Shown: one piece after another, positions 7,468-9,105 of the stretch | Numbering within the stretch: position 1 is the stretch's first letter | How the letters are laid out: every line of letters begins with the position of its first letter | Assembly (NCBI GenBank): GCA_902464595.1 | Contig: CABQJX010000109.1 | Span: 1 to 9,105 of the forward strand | Direction: 5' to 3' | DNA from: an uncultured Lachnoclostridium sp. | GTDB lineage: Bacteria > Bacillota > Clostridia > Lachnospirales > Lachnospiraceae | Length of the DNA stretch: 9,105 nucleotides | Program-made: the position numbers and the translations under genes | Notes under the pieces: model-generated | Seen by the model: the letters and a program-made list of their open reading frames with translations, nothing else | Database searches by the model: none | What the model was told of the DNA's origin: nothing

Positions 7468-9105
7468 ATGTCAAAAGCATTATATATAGCAGAAAAGCCC
7501 AGTGTAGCCCAGCAGTTTGCCGACGCTTTAAAGCTTCACGGCAGCAGGCGGGACGGATACTTGGAGTCCGGCGATGCAGTAGTGACCTGGTGTGTGGGAC
7601 ATCTGGTGACGATGAGTTATCCGGAAGCCTATGACGCCAGGTTTAAGCGCTGGAGCTTTCAGACCCTTCCATTTTTGCCTGAAGAATTTCGATATGAGGT
7701 CATACCGGGAGTGGCGAAGCAGTTTGGTATTGTCAAAGGGCTTCTCACCAGACCGGACATTGATACGATCTACGTGTGTACAGACTCCGGGCGGGAGGGA
7801 GAGTACATTTACCGTCTGGTAGCCCAGATGGCGGGAGTGAAGGGAAAAACACAAAAGCGGGTTTGGATCGATTCCCAGACGGAGGAGGAAATTCTTCGCG
7901 GAATACGGGAGGCGAAGGATGAGTCGGAGTACGATAATCTGTCGGCTTCGGCTTATCTGAGGGCAAAGGAGGATTATCTCATGGGAATTAATTTTTCCAG
8001 AGCTCTGACCCTGAAATATGGACCGGCTGTGTCAAACTATCTGGGGGCTAAGTTTACCGTTCTCTCTGTGGGACGTGTGATGACCTGTGTTTTGGGAATG
8101 GTGGTCCGCCGGGAGCGGGAGATCCGTGAATTTGTAAAGACACCTTTCTACCGGGTGATCGGTACGTTTGAGGGAAAGGGAAAAGGCGGAGGAACCGTTC
8201 CCTTTGAAGCAGAGTGGAAAGTGACAGAGGGATCTAAGTATTACGGCTCGCCTTATCTTTACAAGGACAACGGTTTTAAGGAGAAGCAGAAAGCAGAGGA
8301 GCTGATCGCCTGTCTGATGGAGGATCCGCCTGTGACAGGCACAGTGGTTTCCAAAGGGAAAAAGAAGGAGACGAAAAATCCGCCTCTCCTTTATAATCTG
8401 GCAGAGCTGCAAAATGACTGTTCCCGCATGTTTAAGATCAGCCCGGATGAGACCTTGAAGATCGTTCAGGAGCTGTACGAAAAAAAGATGGTCACCTATC
8501 CCAGAACGGATGCCAGAGTACTGTCTACGGCGGTGGCAAAGGAGATAGGAAAGAATATCGGCGGGCTGACCTCCTATCCTCCTGTGGCGGATTTTGCTAA
8601 GGAAATATTGGAGAAGGGAAGTTTTCGCGGGATTGCAAAAACCCGTTATGTCAATGACAAGCAGATCACAGACCATTACGCCATTGTGCCTACAGGACAG
8701 GGTGGAGGAAATATAAGAAGGCTGCAGCCTCTGTCCGAAAAGGTGTATCAAGTAATATGCAGGCGTTTTTTAAGTATTTTTTATCCTCCTGCCGTCTATC
8801 AGAAGTACAGTTTGGAGCTGGAGCGTCACCATGAGCATTTCTGCGCCAGCTTTAAGGTGTTGGAGGAACCGGGATATTTGAAGGTGGCAGAAGTCAGCTT
8901 TGGAAAGAATGTTGATCGGCCAGATGGTTTCCGGGAAGAAAAAAGCGAGCGGAAAGAGGAAGCAAACGATGGGACAGAAGGGGAGGGGCAGGAGGAAGCC
9001 CAAACACAGTCTCCAAAAGTTGACAGATCTGTATTGCTTGCAATGCTTGCAGATTTGAAAAAAAATGATATACTTAGTTTGTCCGGGCTGTCTGTCAAAG
9101 AGGGG
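7468..9105 (+). CDS. topB: DNA topoisomerase III (type IA), C-terminus outside the window
   Basis: This type IA topoisomerase cuts one strand through a 5'-phosphotyrosine and passes another through, unlinking replication or recombination intermediates. There are 546 codons before the right edge; Bacillus TopB is about 730 residues, so the end of the cleavage core and any C-terminal zinc region are missing. TOPRIM begins with AEKPSVA (8-14, Glu9) and continues with TDSGREGE (105-112). The acidic motif is DxGxE, like the DAGREGE of Bacillus TopB as I recall it and unlike DxDxE of E. coli. The strand-gate motif reads LSVGRVMTCVLGM (199-211), where relatives have GRVQTPTL or GRVQTPVL. Then come LYNLAELQND (308-317), the catalytic Tyr344 in VTYPRTDAR, and YVNDKQITDHYAIVPT (394-409). 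A charged, Glu-rich stretch at about 488-515 looks like a flexible insertion. ATG 7468 has GAGGGA at 7458-7463 with a short 4-base spacer. It has its own promoter and lies 276 bases after galM. Confidence 0.92.
   Translation, partial: MSKALYIAEKPSVAQQFADALKLHGSRRDGYLESGDAVVTWCVGHLVTMSYPEAYDARFKRWSFQTLPFLPEEFRYEVIPGVAKQFGIVKGLLTRPDIDTIYVCTDSGREGEYIYRLVAQMAGVKGKTQKRVWIDSQTEEEILRGIREAKDESEYDNLSASAYLRAKEDYLMGINFSRALTLKYGPAVSNYLGAKFTVLSVGRVMTCVLGMVVRREREIREFVKTPFYRVIGTFEGKGKGGGTVPFEAEWKVTEGSKYYGSPYLYKDNGFKEKQKAEELIACLMEDPPVTGTVVSKGKKKETKNPPLLYNLAELQNDCSRMFKISPDETLKIVQELYEKKMVTYPRTDARVLSTAVAKEIGKNIGGLTSYPPVADFAKEILEKGSFRGIAKTRYVNDKQITDHYAIVPTGQGGGNIRRLQPLSEKVYQVICRRFLSIFYPPAVYQKYSLELERHHEHFCASFKVLEEPGYLKVAEVSFGKNVDRPDGFREEKSERKEEANDGTEGEGQEEAQTQSPKVDRSVLLAMLADLKKNDILSLSGLSVKEG

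Noticed and set aside
8032..8751. A 239-codon minus-strand frame opposite topB.
   Set aside because: It is the antisense shadow of conserved TopB coding sequence; the translation has no motif.
1..9105. CRISPR arrays, tRNAs, rRNAs, toxin-antitoxin pairs, prophage or defence genes.
   Set aside because: No regularly spaced repeats, cloverleaf-like sequence or matching protein motifs were found on either strand.

Overview
The window reads as chromosomal DNA of a Gram-positive Clostridia bacterium, most likely a member of the Lachnospiraceae. The evidence is the GC content of roughly 50% in the genes, AGGAGG-type ribosome binding sites, AT-rich intergenic promoters and the character of the encoded proteins. 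This placement is inference from the look of the sequence; no search was run. Every convincing gene is on the + strand.

Layout. Positions 1-457 are decayed accessory DNA: the open end of an unidentified reading frame (1-204), then the C-terminal remnant of an ISAs1-family transposase broken by a stop and a frameshift. A probable promoter (528-556) leads into two type IIA topoisomerase genes, a GyrB/ParE-type ATPase subunit (631-2550) and a GyrA/ParC-type cleavage subunit (2620-4854). The A subunit has no recognisable GyrA box (QRRGGRG), so I call the pair topoisomerase IV-like (parE-parC), with a divergent gyrase as the alternative. A 139-base AT-rich gap with a possible promoter precedes asd (aspartate-semialdehyde dehydrogenase of the archaeal/fungal type, start at 4994). 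galM (aldose 1-epimerase, start at 6133) follows after 53 bases. A long hairpin (7230-7274) probably ends this unit. A good extended -10 promoter (7349-7377) then drives topB (DNA topoisomerase III), which starts at 7468 and runs off the right edge after 546 codons.

How the genes fit together. Three of the five intact or nearly intact genes handle DNA topology. ParE and ParC would form an ATP-driven A2B2 enzyme that passes one duplex through another to decatenate chromosomes. TopB is a type IA enzyme that passes single strands and resolves replication or recombination intermediates. asd supplies the branch point to lysine/diaminopimelate, threonine and methionine, and galM interconverts sugar anomers. 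They look like passengers between the topoisomerase genes, with no visible pathway link to each other or to them.

I found no CRISPR array, tRNA, rRNA, riboswitch, prophage or defence system, and nothing that amounts to an undescribed system. The points most worth a second look are an altered strand-gate motif in TopB (GRVMTCVL where relatives have GRVQTPTL or similar), the missing GyrA box in the A subunit, and the transposase remnant abutting the promoter of a probably essential operon.
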